Source: Bacteroidales bacterium
GTDB lineage: Bacteria; Bacteroidota; Bacteroidia; Bacteroidales; Paludibacteraceae
Length of the DNA stretch: 64,000 nucleotides
NCBI GenBank assembly: GCA_015061185.1
Contig: SUWZ01000001.1
Location: 1 to 64,000 of the forward strand
Reading direction: 5' to 3'
Made by a program: the position numbers and the translations under genes. Positions 9,201-24,200 of this stretch are shown in pieces (the stretch's first letter is position 1; each line of letters starts with the position of its first letter). The notes under the pieces are model-generated. The model was not told where the DNA came from, ran no database searches, and saw only the letters and a program-made list of their open reading frames with translations.

Positions 9201-12200
9201 CAAAGGGGACAGAAAATGCCGAAATGACAGATTCTCCAAACGACACTACAATATACAAAGTGATTGGATATACAGACATAACCCCTACCCTCTCTTGCGC
9301 AGGAGAAAACAGTGCCACAGTAATTGTGCACGATGCACCACAATTCTCACTTGCGGCAGAACCGAAAAAAGTGTGTGAGGGCGAATTAACCACCATTACA
9401 CCAACAGCAAAAGAGGGCTATCAAATTACCTCCTATCAATGGGACAACGGAGCACTCAACAACACATTAACAACAAGTGTCAATACAACACAAACCTTTG
9501 GAGTAACAGCAACCGACCGGTATGGATGTACCAATCGAGGTACAATAACAGTAGAAACAAAACCATTCCCTACACTTACCATAAATGCAGGAGATGCTAT
9601 CTGCGAAAATTCAGAAGCAACTATTAAGGTATCCGGAGCAGATGAATACACATGGGAACATGGAGAAGAAAAAGGAAGTGTAACCAACGTGACAAATAAA
9701 GAAGGTTCATTCTCACATCAACCTAAAGGAACAGGAGAAGTATTCTACCTGATTACCGGAACAACCGAAGGATGTAGTACCAAGGAGCAAGCCAAAGTCA
9801 CAATTTCCGAAGCACCGGCCATAGCCATAACAGGATATGAAAATGGCGTTTGTTTAGGCGGAAGCGTAACCATCACTGCCAGCGGAAGTGCAGAAGGAAA
9901 GATGTACAAATGGCTCGATGGCAATGGAGACACTATAAAGAGTGCTACAGGAGAAAATCACAACAAATTAACTTTAACGCCGGAGAAAGCCGGATTATAC
10001 CAATACACAGCAATAGGATTTGACTCTAAAGATTGTAAAGGGAAAGCCACCATTACATTAGAGGTCTATGAAAATCCTGTAGTAAAAATAGGTGCATCCG
10101 ACAAGAACACCAACTGTATAGGAACCAATGTAGAACTAACAGTAGCGGCTCCTAATACCAACATTTTCAATTGGGCATTGCAAGATGCTGATGAAAATAG
10201 TTTAGGAGATGCAAGCGGAGCAACAATAAACATTCCTATGCAACAAACCACAAAATTTACTGTGGAAGCCACCGACATCAATGGATGTAAAGGGAAAGCA
10301 GATACAACCATCATTGCAAAACCCTATCCGGAATTTCAAATTAGTGGGAATGACTATGTTTGTCAAAGTGCTAAAGAGATAACTCTGCAAGTAACAGGAA
10401 CAGAAGGGACTCAATATACATGGACAAAGGGAACAACGACAACAACAGGAGCCAATTTCACGGATAAGAATGTCAATCTTGATGGACAACTATCCTATGA
10501 CGTAACAGTATCCGGAGATTTAGATGGATGTCGGTTAGAACAAACCTATAAATTAAATATCATCACACCTCCTAACATTTATATCTCCGGAAACAATGTC
10601 TATTGCGAAGGAGAAGAGGTAGAACTAACTGCTAAAGGAGGAGTAGAAGGAAATTACATTTGGAACAACGATTCCGAACAAAAGAAAGATACCTTTAAAA
10701 CAAAAGCTTCCCTCGATAAAACCCAATTTACTGTTGAGGGGAAAGATAGTAGAGGATGTAGCAATACAGCCACATTTAACATCAGCGTAAAAGAAGCTCC
10801 GGAAGTAAAAATAAAAACACCGGAAAGTACAGAAATATGTAGAGAATCAACCATAAAATTAGAAGTTGAAGGAGCACAAAATTTCACATGGGAAAAGGTA
10901 ATCAACAACCATGCGGAAGATTATGCATGTACCAATTGTGGAAGCATCAACCCACAAATCACAGAAGATGTAAAATACATTGTGACCGGAAAAGATACAG
11001 AAGGATGTACGAGCAAAGACTCTATATCAATAGAGGCGAAAGAGATTCCGGAAATTACCATCACCGGAGCCGGGGTTGTCTGCATGAATAAAGGAATTGT
11101 ATTAGAAGCAAAAAACATTAACAAAAATACCACCATTACAAAATGGGTATGGTCAGAAACTGACAATGACAACAACGCCTCTACCCTAACAATAGAGAAA
11201 TTAGATGGAAAGAGATCCTTTACCGTCACAGCCACTTCAAGTGCAGGGTGCGAAAAACAAGCTACTGCAGAGGCTGATGTATATACACCACAAAGTATCG
11301 GTATCGACAATGGAACAGGCTTTGTTTGTTACGGTGGAAGCATGACTATCCATGCTATTGGAGATGCCGACTTAACATACACATGGAAGAAAAAAGATGA
11401 TGCAACATGGAGTGCAAACGGAAAATCTGTAACCATAGACAACATCACATCCAACTTTGAAATTCAACTTTCAGCCGTAGATGGACAAGGATGTGAAAGT
11501 TTTGCAGAACCGAAAGAGATTGTTAGTAATCCACTACCAACCATCACGATTACATCAGACAAAGAGGGCGGATTATGTAAAGGCAATTCGATCAAACTTA
11601 CCGCCCAAGAAAAGAACAACGCAACCATGCAAAATGGCGGTTGGGAATGGTTTGATGCAGATAAGCAATCATTGGATAACAAAGTGGGATCATTGCAACT
11701 AAATAACATAACAGAAGCAACTACTTATTATGCCGTCGGAAAAGATATCAACGGGTGTCAATCTGACACAGCCCGTTATGATATCAACATACTATCCACA
11801 CCGGAAGTAACAATAGAAGGTCCGGATACCGTATGTAAAAACAGTGAAATCACTCTGATTGCCAAGACCGATGCGGGGAATAGTGTTAAATGGAATAATA
11901 ATAATAATGATGAGGGTCCTCAAATAACAGAAACATTAACCATTGCGAAGGAGTATACATTTACAGCAATTGTAAACAATAGTTCTTGTAGTACTACAGC
12001 AAGCAAGAAGATTGTTGTAAATGACAATCCACAAGTCACCCTAACGAGTGTGAATGGAAAGAGCAGTGTTTGTGAAGATGACTCCATCGAGATAAAAGCC
12101 AACACACAAAATGATGTAACCTATAGTTGGGAAAATGCAACATCAACAAGCGATATAGCCACCTACAAGCCAACCGAGGACTCAAATACAATCAGTTGCA

Positions 12201-15200
12201 AAGTGACAGTCACAGAAAAAAACACAAACTGTCAATCATCAGCCAATTTCAACGTTACAGTCAACCGCAGACCTACATTGTATATCAATGGAGAAATAAA
12301 TGGAAAAAGCAAAGTGTGCGAAGGTGATAACATCTCATTAACAGCCACAGGACTCTCCACAAAGAATTACGATTGGTATGCAGACGATGTAGTTGTAGGA
12401 GGAAGTGACAATTACCATCCTAACGTACTAAAGAAAACAGAATACAAAGTTATTGGAAGCGATGAGAATGGATGTAAAGGAGAGGCTATTTATACTGTTG
12501 ACATCAAGCCATTCCCTACATTCGAAGTAGCAAACAGTACTATATGTAGCGGAGAAGAAGCTAAAGTAGAAGTAAAGAATGGGAATGCAGAAAAATATAG
12601 ATGGGAATGGGAAAATGGATCTTATAAAGGAGTTGAAAAAGAAACCATCTATAAAGAGACATTAACAGAGAGCAAAGTCTATACGCTATATGGAGAGTTA
12701 GATGGATGTATAACTCCGGTAGGAAAAACAGCAACCGTAACAGTAAAAGCTTTGCCAACAATTACCATAGAATCCAATCCACTATCCAAAGAGATTTGTT
12801 TGAACGAAAGTATAACATTGAACGCATTAGGAGGAGAAAGTGGAAAGTATAGTTGGAGTCAGGGCGAAGGATTAACAGCCAACGACAAAGACAATGTTAC
12901 AATCACCCCAGAAGTAGCAGGAACTTATAGTTATAACGTATCAGGAGAAAAGGATGGATGTACCAATATAGGAACAATAAATATCACAGTGAATCCACTT
13001 CCAACAGTAACCATAAAATCTACTGAAAAGAATATCTGTATAGGCGAAAGCGTAACATTAAATGCAAGTGGAGCCGACTCATACGTATGGAGTTCTGGCA
13101 ACTCTACATGGAATGGAACCAGCATCTCCCCTATCATTGAAAAGGAGACAACAATTAGTTTGGTTGGTACAGATGGCAAAGGTTGTAAAAGTGCACCGGA
13201 AACTATCACCATCCAAACAAAGAACAAACCGGTTGTAAGCTGGACTAAGGTAGAAGTATGCGAAGGAGCAGATGCAGAAGTTGTTATCAACGGAGCAGAG
13301 TCTGTTATATGGAAAGAAGATGGTATAACCACAACCAACAGACGAACATTCGATGATGTAACAGAAGAAAAAACCTATCAAATCACAGTTATAAACAACG
13401 GGTGTGAAAAAGATACCTTCATCACCATCTACGTGAATAAACTTCCTGTTATCTCTCTAACCAATAACTTAGGAAAGAAGAATGCAATATGTAAAGGAGA
13501 CGAGGTGGAAATGAAAGCCTCTGCAGAAAACTGTAAATTCACTTGGAAAACAGCAGAAGATAAGGTAACAATATCCGGAGCAGACAACGAATTGCTCACC
13601 TATCGTCCAACAGAATCGGGAACAAGAGAGTACAGAATTATTGCAAAAAACAACACGACACACTGTTTAGATTCAATTAACTATACCTACAACATAAACG
13701 ATCTTCCAACTAATGAAATAGAAGGAACAAATGTTGTATGTATTAATAGCACAGTAAGATTAGAATCACAAGGGAAAAATTTTGCAACCTACTCATGGGC
13801 AGAGAGTAGTAATAGCAATTATATAATTGGAACACTGCCAACGTTGGAAGCCGCTATCGATTCAGACAAGAAGTACACATTGGTCATTAGTGATCAGAAT
13901 GGATGTAGAGACACGTCCAGCTATGATGTAAATGCTGTAAAATACCCAACATTCAATTTTGAATATGACACAGTATGTGCAAACAATAGCGGAAAAATAA
14001 AAATAAAAGAAGTAACACCTAACACTGCCCAAATAAATTGGCAATGGAACGGAGGAACAGCAAACAACGTATCAGAAGTAACTGCGACATTAAAAGAAAA
14101 CACAACATTTACTGTAAGCGCATACGTTTCCATAGACGATGCCAATCGTTGCAAAACCACTCAAACATTTGAAGCAACAGTTTATGATGCGCCAAGTTTC
14201 ACAATTCAAACCAACAGAGACAATGATGAAATTTGTGAAGGCGAATCTATTGTGTTAACTGCGAGCGATGATAGTTACACATATACATGGAAAAATCCGA
14301 ATGGGAACAAAGAGGATATACTTGGAAGAACCCAAACCATAACCGTATCCCCTACCGGCAATACAACCTACCAAGCAACTGCAACCAACAAAGAAAATTG
14401 TCGAACAGAAGTAACGAAAAATGTAAATGTAAACATAAGACCAAAAGTTGAAATTACAAAAGAAGGGGCAGCTTGTCCGGGCAACACCGTAACAGCTATT
14501 GCAACCGGAGCAGAAACATATAAATGGCTAAACAACAAACAAATAGAAATAGGAAACTATAGTAACAAACAAAGTATAAAAATTGCAGAAGAAGGTAGTA
14601 CAGATACCACATTCTACGCCGTTGGAACAAGTAGTGAGGGATGCTCAGACACCACAACGGTTGAAATTCAAAAACTATCCAACCCAAAATTAGAGTTTAA
14701 AGGAAATTTGGTTATTTGTGAAAATAACATTCCTGAGATAACCGTATCAGGAGCATCAGCATACCAATGGTTTGATGAAAACGGAGTTATTGGAGTTGGA
14801 GAGAAACTTCCTGTTAAACAAGCATTAACAGAGACACAAACATATACTGTAATTGGTAGCGATGGAGAAAATTGTTCATCAGAAGAGACAATAACAATAA
14901 CCGTGAATAAGAACCCATCAGTATATATATCTGCAGCCAATACAGATAATATGACAAAAACCAATATTTGCTTAAATGATTCCGTTGTGTTAACAGCCCA
15001 TGCCGATAACGTAATATTTGAAAATTGGGAAGATGGCAAGCTACTTGTCAAAGGAGAGAGTATAGGAAACAAAACCTATAGTGTTAACGTAACAGAAAAG
15101 AGTACACAATGTCCGGGTACAGCAACTTACGATGTCAATACATTAGGATTACCGGGAGTAAAAATTGTATCAAGTGCCAACTCTGTTTGTGAAGGAATGA

Positions 15201-18200
15201 CAATTACACTCACATCAAATGATGAATACAAAACATATCAATGGTACACATACGATGGAAACAACAAAACCAATTTAAATTCAACCATTGGAAGTTGGAC
15301 ACAACCTTTGACTGCCACAACTCAGTACATATTGGAAGTAACAGATGAAAATGGCTGTAGAAACAATGATACAGCTACGGTAATTGCCAAACCATACCCT
15401 GTAGTAAAATTCAGTTATCCGGCTGTATGCTCAGGAACTCCGGCTGTAATTACAGCAACCGAAAGTACTGCAGATGAATACATTTGGCCAACCAATGGAA
15501 AAAGCGAAGGTAATGTATGGACTTCAGAAGAGAATTTGGTGAACAAGAAAAGTTTCACCATCACGGTAGGAAAAGAAGAGTGCTACAAGAGCCACAGTAT
15601 AGAGATAGATGTTAATGACAAACCAAACATTTCTGTAACTGTAAATGGAGCAGAAACAAATGGAAATTCAGTGGAAATTTGTTCCGGAAGTAATGTGGTA
15701 TTGGGAGTAACCTCAGACAATAAAACATTAAGTAGTTATGAATGGATTGCAAACAATACTATTGTAAGCAAAAAACAAGAACACAGCGAAAATGCTCTAA
15801 CAAACAGCACTACTTATAAAATTAAGGTTGCAGATACAGAAAGTTGTGAAAATGAAAAAGAACAAATAATTATAGTAAACACACCGCAACCAATTACTGT
15901 CAGCGGAAATAACAGTGTATGTGAAAATGGAGATGTCACATTAAGTGCAAGCGGAAGCAAAAACTATAGTTGGACCATCACACCATCAAACGGAGCATCC
16001 ATACGATATAACGATGACGAAAAGAGCAATGTTACTATACAAAAAATAACAGAGAACGTTGAAATTGCAGTAAGCGGAATCGACAATAAAGGATGTAAAA
16101 ATAATACAGTAAAACATACTATAGCAGTAACTAAACAACCAACATTAACCATCACAAGCAACACAGGCAAGATGGAATTATGTAGTGGTGAAAGTATAAC
16201 ATTGACGGCAACAGCAGACGACAAATCCGTAATTAGATGGAAAAATAATAGTTCAGACGGAGAAGTATATACAACTCCGACATTGAACACAACACAAAAA
16301 CAAAGTTATACCTACGAAGTATCCGTAAATTACGGAGAAGGCAATACTTGTAAAGCGGACTCAATCGTAACAATTATTGCCAATCCACTTCCGATTGTAC
16401 AAATTACCGGAGATATTGCATTCTGCGAAGGTGGAAACTCTACATTGACAGCAAGTGAAATGTATGGAAACAGCAACATGACTTTTGCTTGGACCAACTT
16501 TGACAAAGGAGTAAATCCTATCAAAGTAACAGAATCCGGAACATACGAAGTAGAGGCAATAGATAACGTAACCGGCTGTATCAGTGAAAAGAAAGAATAC
16601 ATTGTTACCAAATATAATAATCCAATAGGGGTAACTATCTCGTCAGAAGAGGCTACTTGCAAAGACTCAACCATTACATTAGTTGCCAACAGCAAAAACA
16701 AGATGGAATATGAGTGGTATCAATTAGGAGTCAACAATGAAAAAACGCACGTAGGTTCCGGAAATTCAATCGAACAAACAATTACAAAAGATGAACAATA
16801 TAATGTAGAAGTAGCGGAACCACATACCCTATCTAACGGACAGATTTTGAGATGTTATGATACGATTGACTATACAGTAACGGTAAAAGAAGCACCAATA
16901 TTCTTCTTTAACGCAGAAAGCATTTGCTACGGTAAAGACCTTACAATAAGCATTAATGGTCCTTCTGACGCAGAATATACGTGGAATAAGCAAAACCATG
17001 TAGGTCAGAGCTATACCGACAAAGAATTAAAAGAAGCCGGTAGTTATTCAGTCACTGCCCTATTGGACGGATGTGCATTGACTAAAGATACAACTATAAA
17101 CATCTATGCATTACCTGTTATTAACAGTTTGAATGCAGAAGAGAGTATATGTTTAAATTCAGAAATGATGATTACATCCGACTGTATGGGAAGTGGAGCA
17201 CTAACCTATAGTTGGACAACCAATAAAGATCAAAATAGTATTATCAGCAACACAAACGGAGCGACACTAAAAGTTGCACCAACGACACAAGATGAAAGAA
17301 AATACTATTTAGAGGTAACAGACGAGAATAATTGTAAAAACAAAGACTCAATCATTATCGGAATCAAATCATTGCCTGCTATAGATATTGATGGCGAGTT
17401 GACCGTTTGTAAAAACAGTGACGTAACATTAAGTGTCAAGAACAACTTAACATTCAATTGGTATCAATATAACGATGCTACAAGCACAAAGGGAGATTTA
17501 TTAATGTCCGGTAGCGGTAACGACCCATTCACACAAACAATTACAGAAGACCGAGCATTCTATCTTGAAGTAGAAAATAGTGATGGTTGTACAAATGGAG
17601 AAATCGTTCGAGTAAAAACAAACGAATTACCAGAGATAAAATGGAGCGGAGAAAATGAAATATGTTATGGAGAAACGAGTGAGATTATGTTTATTGCTCA
17701 ACAAGCTGGAGATAAATATACATTAACAGATGAGAATAATAACATAGAAACAAATATATTAAGTAAAGCCTTCTCCCCTACTACAACTACAAAGTACAAA
17801 ATTGAAGTAACATCAAGCAATAATTGTACCAACACAGGTGAGTTAGAAATTAAAGTAAATGCATTACCTGAAATTACAATTAACAATGTAAAAGAAGGAA
17901 GCAGCAATATTTGTTTAAATTCCGAGATTGAACTCGGAGCAGGAAGCAATGTGCCATGTCAATTTAAATGGAATACAAGCTCCACTGAAGATACAATAAA
18001 GGTGACAGCCAATACCCTTGCAGGATTTACGGCAGTATTGGTGGGAACCGATGGAAATGGTTGCGTTGACTCAGCTAAGTTTGACGTAATAGGATTACCA
18101 TTACCTACAATAGAAATCGGAGGAGTTAACAAAGTCTGCGAAGGATCAACAGCAGAAATATATGTAAAGAATGTAACACAAAATATGAATTATTTATGGA

Positions 18201-21200
18201 AAGATAATAATTCAACAGATGTTGAAAGAAAAGTAACCATAGATAAGGATACCATCATGTACATAACAGGAATTGATAAAAACACCCAATGTAGCAATGA
18301 AGGTTCATTCAAAATTACAAAAATAAAATATCCAACATTAGAAGTAACACCAAGCGACGCAACAGTATGTTTGGGTAACGAGATAACATTTAAAGCCACT
18401 TCCGATGCCGCAATTATATATTGGAATGGAAATGCAAGTGCAAAAAAACAATATAAACACGTTGTAAATGAAGCCGGAGAAATAACCATATCTGCAGAAG
18501 ATAATTCATGTACAACAAGCAAGGTAGTAAAAGTAAACTATTATGAATTACCAAAGGTAGAGATAAGCAATCCTGGAATTATCTGTGAAAACAGTAAAAA
18601 AGAGTTAATCGCAGAAGTTACAGGAGGAAACGCACCATATAACTACGAATGGAGTGGACTGATAGCCAGCAGTGAGGAAAACAAAGCGGTTACCAATTTA
18701 TTGACACCAGCTGACAACAATAAAAAATTCAAAGTATCTGTTACAGATAAAAACGGATGTATCGGTACAGATTCCACTCAGGTTGAAGTTGCAGAAAATC
18801 CAACCATCACTATTGCAGTCGAAAATAGTGAAATTTGTGAGGGCGATATAGCGAAGTTAACAGCATCCGGAGCAGGAAATGACGGAACATATTTATGGAA
18901 CACAAATGAAACCGGAGCTATTATAACTCCAACCATCCTCGGAGAAATCTCATTTAATGTAACCGGAACCGACCATAATAATTGTGTTGGAACATCTGAA
19001 TATGTTACAATAAAGAAAAAAGATTTACCACAATTAGAAGTATCCGGAGAAAAAGAAATTTGTGTAGGCGAAAGTACAACCATTACCCTATCTGCTATAG
19101 GAAGTAATAGTGCCAAATTCTATTGGATAGAAGATTCTGAAATCGGACAATACGCCAAAGCAATAGAAGGTGCAACAAGAGAATTATCTCCAACAGAACT
19201 AACAAGTTACAAAGTAAGAATTGAAGATAATGGATGTAGCGTAGAAAGCGAATTTAATATTAAAGTCAACAGCCTACCAGAGATTAAAATCGGTTCTTCA
19301 GTAACAGAAAATACACTTTGTTTGGGAGAAAAAATTACATTAACTGCCACTGATAATCTCATCAACTACCAATGGAGAGATAAGAATAATAACAATTTAG
19401 GCTCAACCAATCAAATTGCAATTACTCCAACGGAACAAGCAGAATACAAAGTAATTGCAGAAGATGAAAATGGTTGTATCAACAGCGATAGTATAGTAGT
19501 CTATGTAAATCAAAGACCAAAGATTCTATTGGAAAGTGCTGATGCAGCATGTATGAACTCTACATTAGCCTTAACTGCAAAAGATGTAGAAGGTTATCCA
19601 AGAGCAGAAGAATACAATTGGGGAGCATTAAGCATGAACACAAAAGCCAATGTGATCACCACCACACATACAGCAACAACAACCTACCAAGTGATAGCCA
19701 CAGCACAGAATGGTTGTAAAGATACTGCTACTCGAAAGGTAGAAGTAATTGATTTGCCAACATTCGAGTTGACCAACAACTCACCATTATGTTATGGAGG
19801 AAAAGCAGAAATCAGCATTAAAAATGCCGGTGCTGCATATAGTTACACTTGGCCAAAAGATGGAACCGTAACGAATAATGAAAATTGGAAAGAGACAATA
19901 GTTCGTAACGCTAATAATGACTACACATACAATGTAACCGGAACTATTTCTAAGGAGGTAGAAAACAAAACCTATCAATGTTCAACTGAAGTTAAGACAA
20001 CAATAAGAGTCAATACACTTCCTGAAATAAAACTAATGGGAACCTCATTTATCTGCCAAGATGAAACTTCAATCGAATTAAGTGTAAACGGTCCTACAGG
20101 AGTGGAATACAGTTGGAGTGCAAAGGATAATTCCGGAAGCATTGAAGAAGCGACCGAAAATAGTGCAATAGCCACTCCTTCTAACGAGGAACTACTTACC
20201 TACTACGTTGAAGGTACAGACCAAAACAAATGTAGCCAAAAGGATAGTATCTTTATCCAACGAGCACAAAATCCTACATTTAATTTAGCTGATGAAACGA
20301 TAATTGTTTGTTATGGAGGAAATACTGAGTTGGAAATCACTTCAGATGACAGAAACATTAAAAACGTCACATGGAGTGAAGAAGGTCAGGTTGGAAACTC
20401 ATTAAAAATAACAAACGTAACAGAAAATAAGACAGTTACAGCAACAGCAATATCAGATAAAGGTTGTACTGCAGAAAAAATATTCAAGATAGAAGTAAAA
20501 GAATTGCCGAAATTGGATATTGATTATAAAGAGTTTGTATGTAAAAACGATTTGGCTACTATCAAGGTAAAAGGAGTTAATGAAATTGTGTGGAATAATA
20601 GTACATATACAGAAACACTAACAATAGAGCAAACATTAACAAAAGATAGTACCTTCCATTTTGTTGGAAAAAATATCTACACTACAGATAGGAGAACAGT
20701 AACCTGTGAAAATAATCACAGCATTACAATTGGCGTTAACGCATTGCCTGAGATATATTTCTCAGCAAAACCGGCAATTTGTGAAGGCGAAACGACGACA
20801 ATTACTGCAGAAGCAAGAAATGCCATAGAACCATACAACTATAATTGGGGAAGTTCTGATAATAAAAATTCCGTAACAATTACCCCTCAACAAGACACAA
20901 CTTTGCGAGTGGTTGTAACAGACAATAATGAATGTTCCAACAGTGCAAAATATGAGTTAACTGTACATCCAAAGCCAACCTTCCAAATCAAACCGGTGGT
21001 TGTTTGTGACGGAATGACGGCTGAGTTGGTAGCTGACAATGCAAATTTGAAGTATCGTTGGGCAGGAAGTGCCGACTATAGCAATAGCAAAACATTCACT
21101 ACATCAGCAATTACAGCTCCAACAACCATTAAGGTAATTGCCATGGACAACAACAATTGTACCAATGAGAACAGTGTTAATGTAGGTTGGAAACCTATGC

Positions 21201-24200
21201 CGAAATTGGAAATTACAGGAGAAAACATTGTATGTTACAACAGCGCTGTTGTGTTAGAAGTAAAAGACAACTCCGGCTATGATACTCCTACCACATACGT
21301 TTGGAATAGGCAAAGCAACGAAAATAGTGCAATTTTTGAGAGTGATAAGATCACCACACCTACCACCTTTAAAGTAATTGGAACAAAAGCTGGATGTGTG
21401 GATAGTACCGAAAAAACAATCTCCGTAAACAGTTTACCAAACGTAAGCATCAACGGAAATTTAGAGGTATGTAAGAATGGTACAGTAGAATTAGAGGGAA
21501 CTGGAGCTCTCAGATACAAGTGGAATGATCAATCTTATCCGGAAGATGGTACTTCTAATGAAATGTTTGAATATAAAGAGAATGGACAAAACACACTAAT
21601 AACTGTGTGGGGTATTGATGCTAATGGTTGTGAAAACAGTAAATCTGCAGCCATCACAATTAATCCTACTCCAAGATTCAACATTACCGGAGATACGATT
21701 GCTTGTTTTAATAGCGATATACTCCTAACTGCCCAAAAAGAGAATTCCACCATCGGAAATTTGATATATGAATGGAGAAATCCGGACAGCAGTTTAGTTT
21801 CAACAGATGACTACTTAAAAGTAACAGTAACAAAAGACACTACGTTTACTATCAACGGAATAAGCGATAAAGGTTGTGCAGCTACAAAAACATTCTCAAT
21901 AAAAGTAAAACAAGCACCAACCATCGAAGTAGAAAATTATGTTGAAACAGTATGTAAAGGCAATGAGACAAACATCAGTCTCAAAAACAATGCCTCTGAA
22001 ATCTATTGGGAAGATAATTTAGGTAATATATTGTCTAACAATGAAAGTGTAACAAGTATAATTTTCAATAATGGAACTCGTTTCAATGTTCATTTAACCA
22101 ATAATTATCCATTAAACAATGGCGTTTTAGCTTGTAAAAAAGATTCTGTATTTGTTGTTAATGTTTGGGACTTACCTTTCGTGCAAATAAACGGAGAGAA
22201 CGAAATCTGCTTAGGAGACAAGATAACATTAACAGCGACAGAAAACTTAGAATATGTTTGGGTGAATGTAACAAAAGATGATACATTGAATCTAACTACA
22301 CAAACAATAGAAGAGCAACCGATAGCAACAACAAACTATAAAGTGATTGCAACAGACCAAAATAACTGTAGCAATGAGATTAGTAAAACTGTCATAGTAA
22401 ATCCATTGCCAACGTTTAATTTAACAAGCAACGAAAGTGCAGTATGTGTAGGCAATGACATCAACATAAAAGCATCCAACACTGCATTGTTGTACAATTG
22501 GGAAGGAAACGGATATCAATCCATATTCAATCATACGTATAAGGTGGATTCTACCATGAACATAGTTGTTTACGCTATGGATAACGAAACAAAATGTGAA
22601 AGTAAAAATTCCATCAAAGTAGGAATTAAAGAGTATCCGGTTATCTCAATTGATGCCCCTGACTATATTTGTACGGGTGCTTCTGCTACAGTTGCCGGAC
22701 TTATCGATGATGTCAACTACACTTGGAGAGAAAATAATGAGAATGGAGAAATCTTATCGACAGAAAAGAGTCTGACCCTTACAAACATAGAGTCTGATAA
22801 ACAGATCTATGCAACGATAGAGAAAAACGGATGTACATCCGATACAACCTTTATCATTCGCACATGGTCTTTACCTAATGTAAAAATCAATGGTTCTCCA
22901 TCCCTTTCATTATGCTATGACAATTCAAAAGAGTTGACAGTAAGCGGAGCCCAAGAGTACATTTGGAACAACGACAACAATCTAACCGGCACCGTTTATC
23001 AAACAGCAAAATTGACAGAAGACACCCAAGTGAAAGTTTTAGGTGTAGATGAAAACGGATGTAAAAATCAAGACTCCATCATGATTTACATCAACGAGTT
23101 ACCAACGTTCAATATCGTTGGAAAAACCGAAATATGCATTAACAACGACATTGAATTAAATGCATCAAATGACGGATTATCTTATATTTGGAAAAACAAA
23201 GTTGGAGAAGTTGTATCATCACATCAATACATTAATACGACCATTACAAAAGATACAACATTCTACGTTGTAGGAACCAACGCTTTAGGTTGTAGCGACA
23301 CAAAAGAGCATACAATAACAACCAAGGCTTATCCTGTGATTACAACTATCGCCGATAGCAATATCGTATGTAAGGGTGAAATGGCATATATTGAAGTTGC
23401 AACCGATATCGCATCAGAATATATTTGGAACAACGACAATACCCAAACCGATAATAAGATTTCTAAAGCAGTACAAGAGCAAACCACCTTTATTGTAAAA
23501 GCAACAAGTAAAGATGGAAATTGTACATCAGAAAAAGAGTATGTAGTAAGTACAAGAGAGTTGCCTACTCTATTAGCATCAGACGTTACTATCTGTAAAA
23601 ATGAGAGTGCTGTCTTACAAGCAAGTAGCAGCAGTGAAATCAAGAAATACTCTTGGGTAGGAACAGATTCTGTAGGAAGCCAATTTACAACTCCGGCAAT
23701 TTCAGAAGCAACCACCTATACTGTAATAGGAGAAGATATCTTTGGCTGTCGCGGAGAAAAAGAGATTGCAATCCACATTAATGATCTGCCAAAATTCACA
23801 TTATCGAACGAAAAAGCAGTTTGTAAAGATGGAGAGACAGAAATTGTAGCAAGCAATCCTACCCTAAAATATGATTGGGGAAGCGGCTATAAAACAGATA
23901 TAAAACAAACAATAAAAGTTGAAAAAGATACAACAATTACAGTTTGGGCAATGGATGACAATGGTTGTAAAACAAAAGAAAGCACAACCATACGAACCAA
24001 AGAGCTTCCTATATTGAAGTTCGAACTTCCATCAGACTATATATGTCTCAACGAAGACATAACAATCAAGGTTAGTGGAGCAATTGATGGTTATAAATGG
24101 ATGAATGGAAGCACATCAGAATCTATCACATTGGAAGAGGTAACAACAGTACAAGAGGTTTATGTTGAGGGTACAACCAATGGCTGTATCACAAGAATCG